Shown: positions 17,380-26,888 of the stretch, in pieces
How the letters are laid out: each line of letters opens with the position of its first letter
Numbering within the stretch: the stretch's first letter is position 1
DNA from: JAOAPY01 sp038237475
Lineage (GTDB): Bacteria > Acidobacteriota > Blastocatellia > Pyrinomonadales > Pyrinomonadaceae
Reading direction: 5' to 3'
DNA length: 64,000 nt
Assembly: GCA_038237475.1 (NCBI GenBank)
Contig: JBBRYS010000003.1
Coordinates: 1-64,000 of the forward strand
Notes under the pieces: generated by a model
Seen by the model: the letters and a program-made list of their open reading frames with translations, nothing else
The model's database searches: none
What the model was told of the DNA's origin: nothing
Translations under genes and position numbers: made by a program

Positions 17380-20300
17380 ATGGGTAGCGTCTTGAAAAAC
17401 GGCACCGAACTTTCTGCTGAAGAAAAGCGAGCATTGCTTGCCGAATTGCTGCGGGAGAAAGCCGCGCGCGCCAGGGTGGTTCCAACTTCTTTTGCGCAAC
17501 AACGCTTGTGGTTTCTCGATCGGCTCGAGCCCGGCAGACCTGGGTACAACATCGCAAGGCCGATGAGGATGCTCGGCGATTTGAACGTGCCCGCGCTCCG
17601 CCTCACGTTTAATTCGATTGTGGAGCGGCACGCGACGTTACGTACCAGTTTCAAGATCGTCGATGGTGAGCCGGTCCAGGTAATTGCGGCTGCATGCGAA
17701 ATAGATCTTCCCGTGGTTGACCTCACACACCTGGCAGGAGCAGAGCTTGAGGAAGAAGTGTCGCGGCTGGTAAAGGCCGGCGGGGAAAGCCCTTTTGATC
17801 TTACCCGCGGGCCGTTGTTGCGAGCCGGCCTGCTCAAATTGAATTCGCGGGAACATGTGCTGCTCTTGACCATTCATCACATCGTGAGTGACGGTTGGTC
17901 CATGGGGGTTTTGTTTCGGGAGCTGACAGAATTGTACGAAGTCTTTGTTGAGGGCCGGCCCTCACCCTTAGCACCGTTGGCGATCGAGTATGCAGACTTT
18001 GTTTTGTGGCAACGCCGCAAGTTCCAGGGCGAGGCTCTGGCAACCGAAATCGAGTACTGGAAGAAACAACTGACGGGCGCGCCTCCAATTCTGGAGCTCC
18101 CCACCGACAAGCCTCGCCCGGCGGCGCAAACAACCAGCGGCGCCTACTACTCGATATTCATGCCGCGCCGGCTCAGCGATGCGGTCTATGAACTCAGCCG
18201 CCGGTCAAGCGCGACTATCTTCATGACCTTGCTGGCCGCGTTCCAGATCATGTTGAGCCATTATACCGGCGAACCGGATATCGTGGTCGGAACTCCGATA
18301 GCGAATCGAACTCAGCGCGAAACTGAAGATCTGATCGGCTTCTTTGTAAATACCCTCGTGTTGCGAACAGACCTTTCCGGAAATCCCACGTTCAGTAACC
18401 TTCTAAGCCGCGTACGCGAGACGGCGTTGCAAGCCTATGCTCACCAGGATCTGCCATTCGAAAAACTCGTCGAAGTGCTGAAGCCGCAGCGTAGCTTAAG
18501 TCACTCGCCGCTGTTCCAGGTCCTATTTGCTGTGCAGAACGCACCGCAATCGAGATTTAAGGTGGCAAATTTGGAATTGGTGGACTCGCTGCGTCTTGGT
18601 CGAACCTCGAAGTTTGACCTGTCACTCTACGTCGGCGAATTTGCTGAGGGATTGCGGTTAACCTTCGAATACAACACTGACTTATTCGAGCCAGCTACGA
18701 TCTCGCGGATGGCGGGACACTTCCAAACGCTACTCGAAGGCATTTCAGAAAACCCTGAGCACCGGATCTACGACTTGTCGTTGATCGGCAACGAAGAGCG
18801 CCGCCAACTTACCGAGGTCTGGAATGACACAAACCTGGAGTATCCCCAGGTCTGTATTCACCAACTCTTTGAACAGCAAGCGGCGCTAACGCCCGCAAGG
18901 ATTGCCGTGCAGCGAGACAACCAGAGTTTGAGCTTCGCAGAATTAAACGCACGCGCGAACCAGTTCGCTCGCCGCCTGCAATCACTCGGCGTGGGGCCGG
19001 AGGTGCGGGTGGCCGTGCGCCTCGAGCGTTCGCTGGATATGGTTGTGAGTTTGCTTGCGATTTTGAAAGCCGGCGGTGCTTATGTTCCGATCGAAGTGAA
19101 CTATCCGGACCAGCGCGCTTCTTTCATACTAAATAATTGCGGCGCCCTGATGCTGCTTACCAACGCTTCGCTACGAGGTTCCATTACCGCGGAGCGCTGC
19201 AGTGTCATTTGCCTTGATGGGGACGGATTTAAGATTGTGGCAGAGGACGATTCCAACTTGGTGGGCAGAGCAAGCGCGGAAAACCTGGCCTATGTAATTT
19301 ACACATCCGGCTCAACCGGTCATCCAAAAGGGGTCTTAGGCACGCATCGCGCGTCTATCAATCGCTTTAATTGGATGTGGCGCATGTTTCCGTTCCAGGA
19401 GGGCGAGGTTTGCTGCCAGAAGACCGGACTCAGTTTTGTCGATTCCATCTGGGAGATTTTCGGTGCGCTATTGGCAGGTGTTCCGCTGGTGCTCCTTGGT
19501 GATGAAGTCGTCAAAGATCCGCAGCGATTTGTCGTAGCTCTCGAGAAGAATGGGATTAGCCGGCTAGTGCTGGTCCCGACGCTGCTGCGGGTGCTGGTGG
19601 AATCCGGATATCCGCTCGCAGAGCGACTGTCAGGTTTGAAATTTTGTTTCTCAAGTGGCGAAACTCTGCCGCTGGAACTGGCACGCAGTTTTCGAAAGCA
19701 ATTGCCCGGCTGCCGATTGATCAACCTTTACGGTTCATCCGAAGTAGCCGCCGACGTTTCTTACCACGAAGTCGGGGACCCGCTGGATAGCCGAGTCCCA
19801 ATCGGTCGACCGCTCGCCAATACGCAGATATTCATCCTCGATGTGAATATGCAGCCGCAGCCGGTCGGCATCCCCGGTGAAGTCTACGTGGGCGGCGCAG
19901 GACTAGCCCGCGGCTACCTGAACAATCCCGAGTTGACCGCTGAGAAGTTTGTACCAAGTCCCTTTAGTCATGAGCCGGGCGCGCGTTTTTTCAAAACTGG
20001 CGATATCGGCCGGTTCCTTTCCGATGGGAACATCGAGTACTACGGTCGTCGCGATCATCAGATAAAAATCCGCGGCTTCAGAATTGAGCTCGGCGAGATT
20101 GAGGAGGTGCTGGCCAGGCATCCCGCGGTTCAGCAAAGCATTGTCACGGTGGATGAGAATGAAGGTCATGCGCGTCTGCTGGCTTACGTTGTTCTTCATA
20201 AGTCCGGCCAGGACGCAGCTGGTCTGCGTGCTTACCTGCGCCAAGAGCTACCGGAATACATGTTGCCCGCCGCGTTCGTCATACTTGACCAGTTTCCCCT

Positions 20301-20700
20301 CACCAGTACCGGCAAGATCGATCGGCGTTCATTGCCATTACCGTCCGACGCGCGGCAGCAATTGGACGGCCCTTACCAGGGAGCCAGGACGGACGTGGAG
20401 AAGATCATCGGCTCGGTTTGGGAAGATGCGCTCGGCGTTCAGAACGTGGGTACGACCGACAATTTCTTCGATCTGGGGGGCCATTCACTGTTACTCGTTA
20501 AAGTTCACGATAAGCTACGGAAGCTTTTCGAAAAAGAGTTATCGATAACGGATCTCTTCAGGTACTCAACGATAAGATCCCTTGCAGGATTCTTAAGCGA
20601 AACTGGACCACAGTCGCCCGCGATGACGCAGGTTCACGAACGGGCGCGAAAACAAAAGGAAGCCTCGACGCGTCGCCGTCAGGGTTTGAAAGCAAGGTAA
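17380..20700 (+). CDS. Nonribosomal peptide synthetase module C-A-PCP (predicted beta-alanine)
   Basis: 1106 residues. The condensation domain (~30-470) has an intact HHIVSDG (His166-His167...Asp171) and the SFAQQRLWFLD entry of LCL-type C domains. The adenylation domain (~490-990) has YTSGSTGHPKG (641-651) and the A10 lysine in TSTGKIDR (Lys979). The carrier domain has DLGGHSLL with pantetheine site Ser1036. Aligning by eye to the GrsA pocket gives V-D-W-V-F-S-L-A-D-K. The acidic residue has moved from the first to the second position, as in beta-alanine-activating domains (VDWVISLADK type). No ribosome site is clear before the start, and no MbtH-like or phosphopantetheinyl transferase gene is nearby. 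The PKS start codon directly follows this stop. Confidence 0.93.
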   Translation: MGSVLKNGTELSAEEKRALLAELLREKAARARVVPTSFAQQRLWFLDRLEPGRPGYNIARPMRMLGDLNVPALRLTFNSIVERHATLRTSFKIVDGEPVQVIAAACEIDLPVVDLTHLAGAELEEEVSRLVKAGGESPFDLTRGPLLRAGLLKLNSREHVLLLTIHHIVSDGWSMGVLFRELTELYEVFVEGRPSPLAPLAIEYADFVLWQRRKFQGEALATEIEYWKKQLTGAPPILELPTDKPRPAAQTTSGAYYSIFMPRRLSDAVYELSRRSSATIFMTLLAAFQIMLSHYTGEPDIVVGTPIANRTQRETEDLIGFFVNTLVLRTDLSGNPTFSNLLSRVRETALQAYAHQDLPFEKLVEVLKPQRSLSHSPLFQVLFAVQNAPQSRFKVANLELVDSLRLGRTSKFDLSLYVGEFAEGLRLTFEYNTDLFEPATISRMAGHFQTLLEGISENPEHRIYDLSLIGNEERRQLTEVWNDTNLEYPQVCIHQLFEQQAALTPARIAVQRDNQSLSFAELNARANQFARRLQSLGVGPEVRVAVRLERSLDMVVSLLAILKAGGAYVPIEVNYPDQRASFILNNCGALMLLTNASLRGSITAERCSVICLDGDGFKIVAEDDSNLVGRASAENLAYVIYTSGSTGHPKGVLGTHRASINRFNWMWRMFPFQEGEVCCQKTGLSFVDSIWEIFGALLAGVPLVLLGDEVVKDPQRFVVALEKNGISRLVLVPTLLRVLVESGYPLAERLSGLKFCFSSGETLPLELARSFRKQLPGCRLINLYGSSEVAADVSYHEVGDPLDSRVPIGRPLANTQIFILDVNMQPQPVGIPGEVYVGGAGLARGYLNNPELTAEKFVPSPFSHEPGARFFKTGDIGRFLSDGNIEYYGRRDHQIKIRGFRIELGEIEEVLARHPAVQQSIVTVDENEGHARLLAYVVLHKSGQDAAGLRAYLRQELPEYMLPAAFVILDQFPLTSTGKIDRRSLPLPSDARQQLDGPYQGARTDVEKIIGSVWEDALGVQNVGTTDNFFDLGGHSLLLVKVHDKLRKLFEKELSITDLFRYSTIRSLAGFLSETGPQSPAMTQVHERARKQKEASTRRRQGLKAR

Positions 20701-23700
20701 ATGGCTGAGCCTGAAACAAACGATCTACCCCAGGGTATTGCCGTCGTCGGAATGAGCGGCAGGTTTCCCGGCGCTAAGGACATCTCAGAGCTTTGGGAAA
20801 AGCTCTGCGGCGGCGAGGAGTCGATCTCTTTTTTCAACCGCGAGGAATTGTTAGCAGCCGGCCGAGATCCCGCTCTGGTAGATAGCCCACAGCTGGTCCC
20901 GGCCGGCGGTGTGCTTGACGGCATTGAGCTTTTCGATGCTCCGTTCTTTGGGCTTAGTCCCCGTGAAGCTGAAATTATTGATCCGCAGCAACGCTTGTTC
21001 CTGGAATGCGCCTGGCACGCTCTGGAAGATGCCGGCTATGACCCGGAGACTTTCGCCGGCTCCATAGGGGTGTATGCCGGCGCGAACAGCAGCACATACT
21101 TATCAAATGTTCTTTCGCATCCTGACCTGGTATCGCTGATGGGCGGTTTTCAGGTGTTGATGGGAAATGACAAGGACTATGTCACCACGCAGGTGTCCTA
21201 CAAGCTGAACCTGAAAGGGCCGAGTCTAGCCATACAGACTGCCTGTTCTACATCATTGGTTGCCGTTTGCATGGCGTGTGAGAGTTTGTTGGACTATCAC
21301 TGCGACATGGCACTGGCGGGTGGCGTGGCCATCAAAGTGCCGCAGAAGTCCGGTTACATGTACCAGGAAGGCATGATCAACTCGCCCGATGGGCATTGTC
21401 GGACCTTCGATGTCCACGCTCAGGGCACGGTCTTCGGCAATGGGGTTGGGATCGTGGTGCTGAAACGGCTGGCTGAGGCGATTGCCGATGGCGACAATAT
21501 CTATGCGGTGATTAAGGGTTCGGCCTTAAACAATGACGGCGCCTTGAAGGTGGGCTTTACGGCACCCAGCGTCGAAGGTCAGGCCGCGGTGATAGTCCAA
21601 GCCCAGGCGGTGGCCGGCGTCGACCCGGAAACGATCAGCTATGTCGAGGCGCACGGTACGGCGACACCGCTTGGTGATCCGATCGAAATCGCAGCCCTGA
21701 CGCAGGCTTTTCGCGTCGGCACGGAAAAGAAAAGCTTTTGCCGCATCGGTTCAATCAAGTCGAGTATCGGACACTTGAACACCGCGGCTGGCGTGGCGGG
21801 ACTGATCAAAACAGTATTGATGCTCAAGCACAGGACGCTGCCGCCCACGCTGCACTTTACTCAGCCGAATCCTGCCATCGATTTTGAAAACAGCCCTTTT
21901 ATAGTTAATGACAGGCTAACACCGTGGAAATCACAGACACCTCGCCGGGCCGGAGTCAGCTCGTTTGGTATCGGTGGTACGAACGCCCACGCTGTCCTCG
22001 AGGAAGCTCCCGAAGTTGCTCTGACCTCTCCCGCCCGACCGGCACAATTACTCTTGCTTTCGGCGAAGACTTCAACGGCGTTGGATAATGCGACGACGAA
22101 CCTGGTGGGCTACCTGGAACAAGAAGATGTCCCGAATCTTGCGGACGTCGCGTACACGACCCAGGTCGGGCGACGGGCATTCACGCAGCGGCGCATGCTG
22201 GTGTGTACGGATGCCGCCGATGCCGTAGATGCTTTTTCTCGCCTCGATTCCAAACGAGTTTTGACAGCTACCGCCCCTTCCGGCCGACCCGTTATCTTCA
22301 TGTTCCCAGGCCAGGGCTCACAGTATGTGAACATGACAAAAGGTTTGTATGACGCCCAGCCCACGTTCCGGCGATGTGTGGATGAATGCGCGGAATTACT
22401 ACGGCCATTACTGAATCTGGACCTGGCCCACCTTCTCTATCCCGGTACGAACGGACCAGGGGATCCTGCGGATCAGTTAGGACAGACTATCTTCAGCCAG
22501 CCAGCACTATTTGTGGTTGAGTATGCATTGGCCCAATTGTGGATGGAATGGGGTGTGCACCCACGAGCGATGATCGGCCATAGCGTCGGTGAATACGTGG
22601 CGGCTTGTTTAGCCGGCGTGTTTTCGCTCGAGGAGGCGCTTTCCCTAATCGCGGCGCGCGGGCGAATGATGCAAGAAATGCCCGGGGGTTCAATGCTCGC
22701 CGTCGCCCTGCCGGAACAGGAAGTGCGCGCCTTTTTGAGTGACAGTCTTGACCTCGCCGCAGTGAACGCCTCTTCCTTGTGCGTAGTGTCCGGTCCATTG
22801 GAAGCCGTGGCGCAGCTCGAAGCCGACTTGAACACCCAGGGTATAACCAGCCACCGTCTGCACACTTCGCACGCGTTTCACTCGCAGATGATGGAACCGT
22901 TGCTTGACCAATTCACAATGCTGGTGTCCAAGGTCAACTTGAGCGCGCCGCAATTACCTTACATTTCTAATCTTTCCGGGACATGGATCACGGCTGCGGA
23001 AGCCACCGATCCAACTTATTGGGCGCGGCACCTGCGACAAACAGTGCGTTTTGCAGATGGCCTCAAACACTTGTTTAAGGGGCCAGAGTCGGTTCTGCTC
23101 GAAGTCGGGCCGGGCGAAACCCTGAGCACGTTGGTGCGCCAACATGAAGATAAGTCAAAGGAACAAGTTGTGATTCCTTCAGTACGCCGCCCGCAAGTGC
23201 AGCAGTCGGATGCGGCGGTACTAATGCAGGCCCTGGGCCGCCTTTGGCTGGCGAGCCAGCCGATCAATTGGCAGGGAGTTTATAAACATGAGCGGAGACT
23301 CCGCGTCTCGTTGCCGGGATACGCTTTCGATCGGAAGCGTTACTGGATAGAGTCAAGGCAGCGACGAGACAACCTTGCCACTCCTTTTGACCCCACTCAA
23401 AAACGCCCAAACATAAGCGACTGGTTCTACACGCCCACCTGGAAAAGAACATCCTTGCCTGCGCGAACTGGGGCGGTTACTCCAGAAACTAGCTGGCTGA
23501 TCTTCAAAGACGATGACGGGGTTGGTTCTCAGTTTGCTACGCGCCTGCTGCAGGACCGGCAGAACGTTCTCACGGTGACAGCGGGCGCCGGATTTAAGCA
23601 AACCGGTGACAGCGAATACACCATCGACTCTGAAAGCGCTACAGATTATCAATCCCTGATTCGCGCACTGCGGGCTTCCCATAACCTTCCGCAAAACATT

Positions 23701-26004
23701 CTTCATTTTTGGAGCGTTACCACGACACCGCGCGGCAGCAAATCTGCCTCCGTGACAAATCAGGATTTAGGCTTCTACAGCCTCCTTTACCTGGCGCAGG
23801 CGCTGGGCGCGGAGGATGTTTCGGAAGAGATTCGAATCAGTGTTGTCTCGAATGGAGTGCACCTTGTAACCGGTGATGAGACTTTGGCACCGGAGAAAGC
23901 AACAGTGCTGGGCGCCTGCCGAGTTATTCCCAGGGAACTAACCAACGTCGGTTGCCGAAATATTGACCTGAGCGTCAACCCGCGTGAACGTCTTGAAGGA
24001 AAACTTCTGGACCACTTGCTCGCAGAGGTCACACGTCCGGGCGTACCTGATAAAATTATCGCTTTTCGCGGTAACCAGCGATGGGTCCGAGTTTTTGAGC
24101 AAGCGGAACTTAATGGACCATCCGGTACTACCGCGCCGCTCAGAGAGCGAGGCGTTTACCTGATCACTGGGGGCTTCGGAGGAATTGGTTTTGCGCTCGC
24201 GGAACATTTAGCGCGGACAGTGAAAGCCCGGCTCGTTCTGGTGGGTCGAACGCTTTTCCCCGGCAGAGACAATTGGGCCGCGTTTGCAGGTCGGGATGAT
24301 GTTGTCGCCCGCCGTATTCAGCAGGTGCAAACGCTCGAAGAGCAAGGCGCAGAGGTCCTGGCAGTCAATGCAGACGTCACCAATGAGGCAGATATGCGCA
24401 GCGTGCTAGAGAAGGCGCGGTCGCAGTTTGGTCCTATCAACGGAGTAATTCATGCGGCCGGTGTAGCCGGCGGTGGCATGATTCAACTAAAGACAGACCA
24501 AATGGCGGAAAGTGTTCTTGCTCCAAAGCTCAAGGGAACCCTGGTACTCGATGCCTTGTTTGAAAATGCCGGATTGGATTTCCTCGTGCTCTGCTCTTCA
24601 CTCGCTTCGCTGCTGGGAGGCTTTGGACAGGTTGATTACTGCGCTGCAAATGCCTTTCTTGATGCCTTCGCAAACGCTAAGGCTAACGAGGGTAAGCCGG
24701 TCATCGTAATTAACTGGGACACCTGGCAAGAAGTCGGCATGGCTGTTGAAACCGCATTACCGACCAATTTGCAAGAGCAGCGTCGGGAAGGATTGAAACA
24801 GGGCATTCTGACGAGCGAAGGCGTTCAGGCATTCGCTCGCATTTTGAGTTCGGGCTTGTCCCAGGTAGCAGTGTCGACGATCGATTTACCCGCCCGCAGC
24901 GGGAAGCAGAGCGAGGTGCCGGTTGCCAAAGCCGAGGAAGAATCCAACGCTTCCACCTCTTCGCGGCCGGGACACGCGCGACCGGAACTGGCAACCAACT
25001 ACGCGCAGCCCACAGATCGTATCGAGCAAACCATCGCCAATCTGTGGCAAGAGCTACTTGGAGTCGAGCAGGTAGGAATACACGACGACTTTTTTGAATT
25101 GGGCGGGCATTCGCTCCTTGCTGTGCGGATGATGTCCGAGATCGACAAACAATTGGGCCGCCGCATTCCCCTGGTCAGCCTTTTTCAAAACACCACCGTC
25201 GCGGCACTCGCGGAAATTTTGCGAAAGGATGTACGTACCTTAGAGTGGCCCACGCTGGTGGAAATCCAGCCACAAGGGTCAAAGACGCCGCTCTTCTGTA
25301 TTTCCACTCCGAACGTCAATGCCCTCGGGTACCGCTCGCTGGCGCATTGGCTGGGAGAAGATCAGCCGGTCTTTGGATTACAAGCGCAGTACCCGGAAGA
25401 CCTTGACGGGGAGCATAGCCAGTCGGCGGTTGAACATTTGGCAGCGGACTATTTAACGGCGTTGCGGCGTGTGAAGCTAACCGGACCGTACCGATTTGTG
25501 GGCCTTTGCCGCGGGGCGCACATTGCCTATGAGATGGCGCGTACCCTCGAGCATGAAGGTGAGAGAGTAGAGTTTCTTGGAATACTTGATACGTGGGTTT
25601 TGGAGAATACCTACAACGGATTTCTTTATGTCGAGTATTATGCCCGGAGGTTGCGTTCGTTTTTGCGCGGTGGAGTTAAGGAGCAACTGAATTTTCTTAA
25701 GGGTAAAGTTACACGTCGCCGCCATTCGTCGGAGGGTGATCCGGCAAGCGCAGTGACCCGGTCGAGGAACCCCATGGCTGCCTATTTTCCCGGTGCCGGC
25801 TTTTTGTCACAGACTTACGGGGGCGACATCACTGTATTTCGAGTGCGTCGACAACCACTAAACCGCATCCGCGATCCCAGATTGGGATGGGCGAAGCTCA
25901 CTTCGGGCAACGTGGATGTGCACATCATCACCGGCGATCATGGATCGGTCTTGCGCGAGCCCAGTGTTCGGGACCTGGCGGAGGAATTGAAGAAATGTTT
26001 GTGA
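20701..26004 (+). CDS. Type I polyketide synthase module KS-AT-KR-ACP-TE
   Basis: 1767 residues. The ketosynthase (~10-430) has the triad Cys182 (TACSTSL), His318 (EAHGTATPLG) and His358 (IGHLNTAAG). The acyltransferase has Ser628 in GHSVGEY and HAFH at 724-727, the malonyl-CoA signature. No dehydratase lies between AT and KR. The ketoreductase has GGFGGIG near 1157 and the YxxxN pair at Tyr1313, so it should reduce to a beta-hydroxyl. The carrier serine is Ser1471 (LGGHSLL). The C-terminal thioesterase (~1500-1767) has GLCRG with Cys1603 where Ser is usual, and a late histidine in GDHGS. ATG 20701 follows the NRPS stop with no gap, so translation is coupled. With the NRPS this makes a complete two-protein line ending in release. 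Confidence 0.95.
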   Translation: MAEPETNDLPQGIAVVGMSGRFPGAKDISELWEKLCGGEESISFFNREELLAAGRDPALVDSPQLVPAGGVLDGIELFDAPFFGLSPREAEIIDPQQRLFLECAWHALEDAGYDPETFAGSIGVYAGANSSTYLSNVLSHPDLVSLMGGFQVLMGNDKDYVTTQVSYKLNLKGPSLAIQTACSTSLVAVCMACESLLDYHCDMALAGGVAIKVPQKSGYMYQEGMINSPDGHCRTFDVHAQGTVFGNGVGIVVLKRLAEAIADGDNIYAVIKGSALNNDGALKVGFTAPSVEGQAAVIVQAQAVAGVDPETISYVEAHGTATPLGDPIEIAALTQAFRVGTEKKSFCRIGSIKSSIGHLNTAAGVAGLIKTVLMLKHRTLPPTLHFTQPNPAIDFENSPFIVNDRLTPWKSQTPRRAGVSSFGIGGTNAHAVLEEAPEVALTSPARPAQLLLLSAKTSTALDNATTNLVGYLEQEDVPNLADVAYTTQVGRRAFTQRRMLVCTDAADAVDAFSRLDSKRVLTATAPSGRPVIFMFPGQGSQYVNMTKGLYDAQPTFRRCVDECAELLRPLLNLDLAHLLYPGTNGPGDPADQLGQTIFSQPALFVVEYALAQLWMEWGVHPRAMIGHSVGEYVAACLAGVFSLEEALSLIAARGRMMQEMPGGSMLAVALPEQEVRAFLSDSLDLAAVNASSLCVVSGPLEAVAQLEADLNTQGITSHRLHTSHAFHSQMMEPLLDQFTMLVSKVNLSAPQLPYISNLSGTWITAAEATDPTYWARHLRQTVRFADGLKHLFKGPESVLLEVGPGETLSTLVRQHEDKSKEQVVIPSVRRPQVQQSDAAVLMQALGRLWLASQPINWQGVYKHERRLRVSLPGYAFDRKRYWIESRQRRDNLATPFDPTQKRPNISDWFYTPTWKRTSLPARTGAVTPETSWLIFKDDDGVGSQFATRLLQDRQNVLTVTAGAGFKQTGDSEYTIDSESATDYQSLIRALRASHNLPQNILHFWSVTTTPRGSKSASVTNQDLGFYSLLYLAQALGAEDVSEEIRISVVSNGVHLVTGDETLAPEKATVLGACRVIPRELTNVGCRNIDLSVNPRERLEGKLLDHLLAEVTRPGVPDKIIAFRGNQRWVRVFEQAELNGPSGTTAPLRERGVYLITGGFGGIGFALAEHLARTVKARLVLVGRTLFPGRDNWAAFAGRDDVVARRIQQVQTLEEQGAEVLAVNADVTNEADMRSVLEKARSQFGPINGVIHAAGVAGGGMIQLKTDQMAESVLAPKLKGTLVLDALFENAGLDFLVLCSSLASLLGGFGQVDYCAANAFLDAFANAKANEGKPVIVINWDTWQEVGMAVETALPTNLQEQRREGLKQGILTSEGVQAFARILSSGLSQVAVSTIDLPARSGKQSEVPVAKAEEESNASTSSRPGHARPELATNYAQPTDRIEQTIANLWQELLGVEQVGIHDDFFELGGHSLLAVRMMSEIDKQLGRRIPLVSLFQNTTVAALAEILRKDVRTLEWPTLVEIQPQGSKTPLFCISTPNVNALGYRSLAHWLGEDQPVFGLQAQYPEDLDGEHSQSAVEHLAADYLTALRRVKLTGPYRFVGLCRGAHIAYEMARTLEHEGERVEFLGILDTWVLENTYNGFLYVEYYARRLRSFLRGGVKEQLNFLKGKVTRRRHSSEGDPASAVTRSRNPMAAYFPGAGFLSQTYGGDITVFRVRRQPLNRIRDPRLGWAKLTSGNVDVHIITGDHGSVLREPSVRDLAEELKKCL

Positions 26005-26043
26005 GCTCTGCGCTTTCCAAAACGTGGAGGCCGCAGCTCCGGA

Positions 26044-26292
26044 GTGAATTCCTTTCGAGCCCGCGCAATTCTCATTTACTGCAAGGCGCTTAGTGCTAAT
26101 CGCTCCACGTTATGGCAAGTGCCACTCGCAGGAGGCCGCCCACAGCAATTGACAAAGACGGGGTCTGACGCACTCCCCGTGACTTCGCCTGACGGTAAAT
26201 CGATTGCCTGTGCTTATCGAGCCGACATAGCTACTCCCTGGAAGATAGCCCTGCTCCCCAAACACAGTTGTGTTGTTCCGGAATCCCTCTGA
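26044..26292 (+). pseudogene. Fragment of a WD40-like (PD40/TolB-type) beta-propeller protein
   Basis: The frame encodes LWQVPLAGGRPQQLTKTGSD followed by TSPDGKSIACAYRADI and PWKIALLP. This is one and a half blades of a PD40 propeller, as found in TolB-like and kinase-associated acidobacterial proteins. There is no start region and no continuation, so it is a gene fragment. It directly follows the PKS and mirrors the truncated gene on the other side of the cluster. Confidence 0.6.
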
Positions 26293-26566
26293 ATAAACAT
26301 CTCGAGGATTCTTTTCAGCCTCATCCTGAAAGAATTACCAATTCGCGCATACTTTTGCATAGATACTCTGTCGATATTGAGAACGAGAGTCTGGGAATAC
26401 GCTGGCCGGCAAGCACTATGAACGCACAGACGATAGCTCTCTGCTTGCCCAGGTTATGACGAAATAGTCTAAAAGAAGAAGTACGACGCCGCTGATGCAG
26501 GCCTGCACACTGTGGAGTCAAAATGATAAAGCGCGAAGCGCCGGATGTCCTATTCGTTGAAAGTAT
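26293..26566. other. Intergenic between PD40 fragment and tRNA-Ala
   Basis: No gene, terminator or repeat of the tRNA 3' end could be seen here. It forms the right edge of the debris-flanked segment. Confidence 0.45.
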
Positions 26567-26642
26567 TGGTGGAGCCGAGGGGGATCGAACCCCTGACCTC
26601 ATGACTGCCAGTCATGCGCTCTCCCAGCTGAGCTACGGCCCC
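26567..26642 (-). tRNA. tRNA-Ala (anticodon GGC)
   Basis: On the minus strand the sequence starts GGGGCCGTAGCTCAGCTGGG, has anticodon arm CATGA-CTGGCAG-TCATG with anticodon GGC, and T-arm GGGGTTCGATCCCC. It ends CGGCTCC-A-CCA with CCA encoded. The acceptor stem pairs over all seven positions, with one G-U. tRNA genes are common integration sites, and an integrase-like remnant lies ~9.5 kb away. Confidence 0.97.
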
Positions 26643-26888
26643 ATTAAGGAAGTCGTCGTGTGAAGACAGTGAAGAGTAGCGTAGCGTAGAAAGCACCGTC
26701 AAGCGGGGGTTGAAAGACCTGTGGTTAAGAGTTGCAGAAGACCAGGACTTCGATTATTTCTTTTTTGGTCTTTGACTGGCCCATCCAGCTCTTGCGCTTA
26801 CTTAACTTTCTCTCAGATAAGGGCCGAAGATCCAGATTGGCTAGGAAGAACCATTTAAAGCTGGAAAGCCATTGAGATCCAGTCAGAT

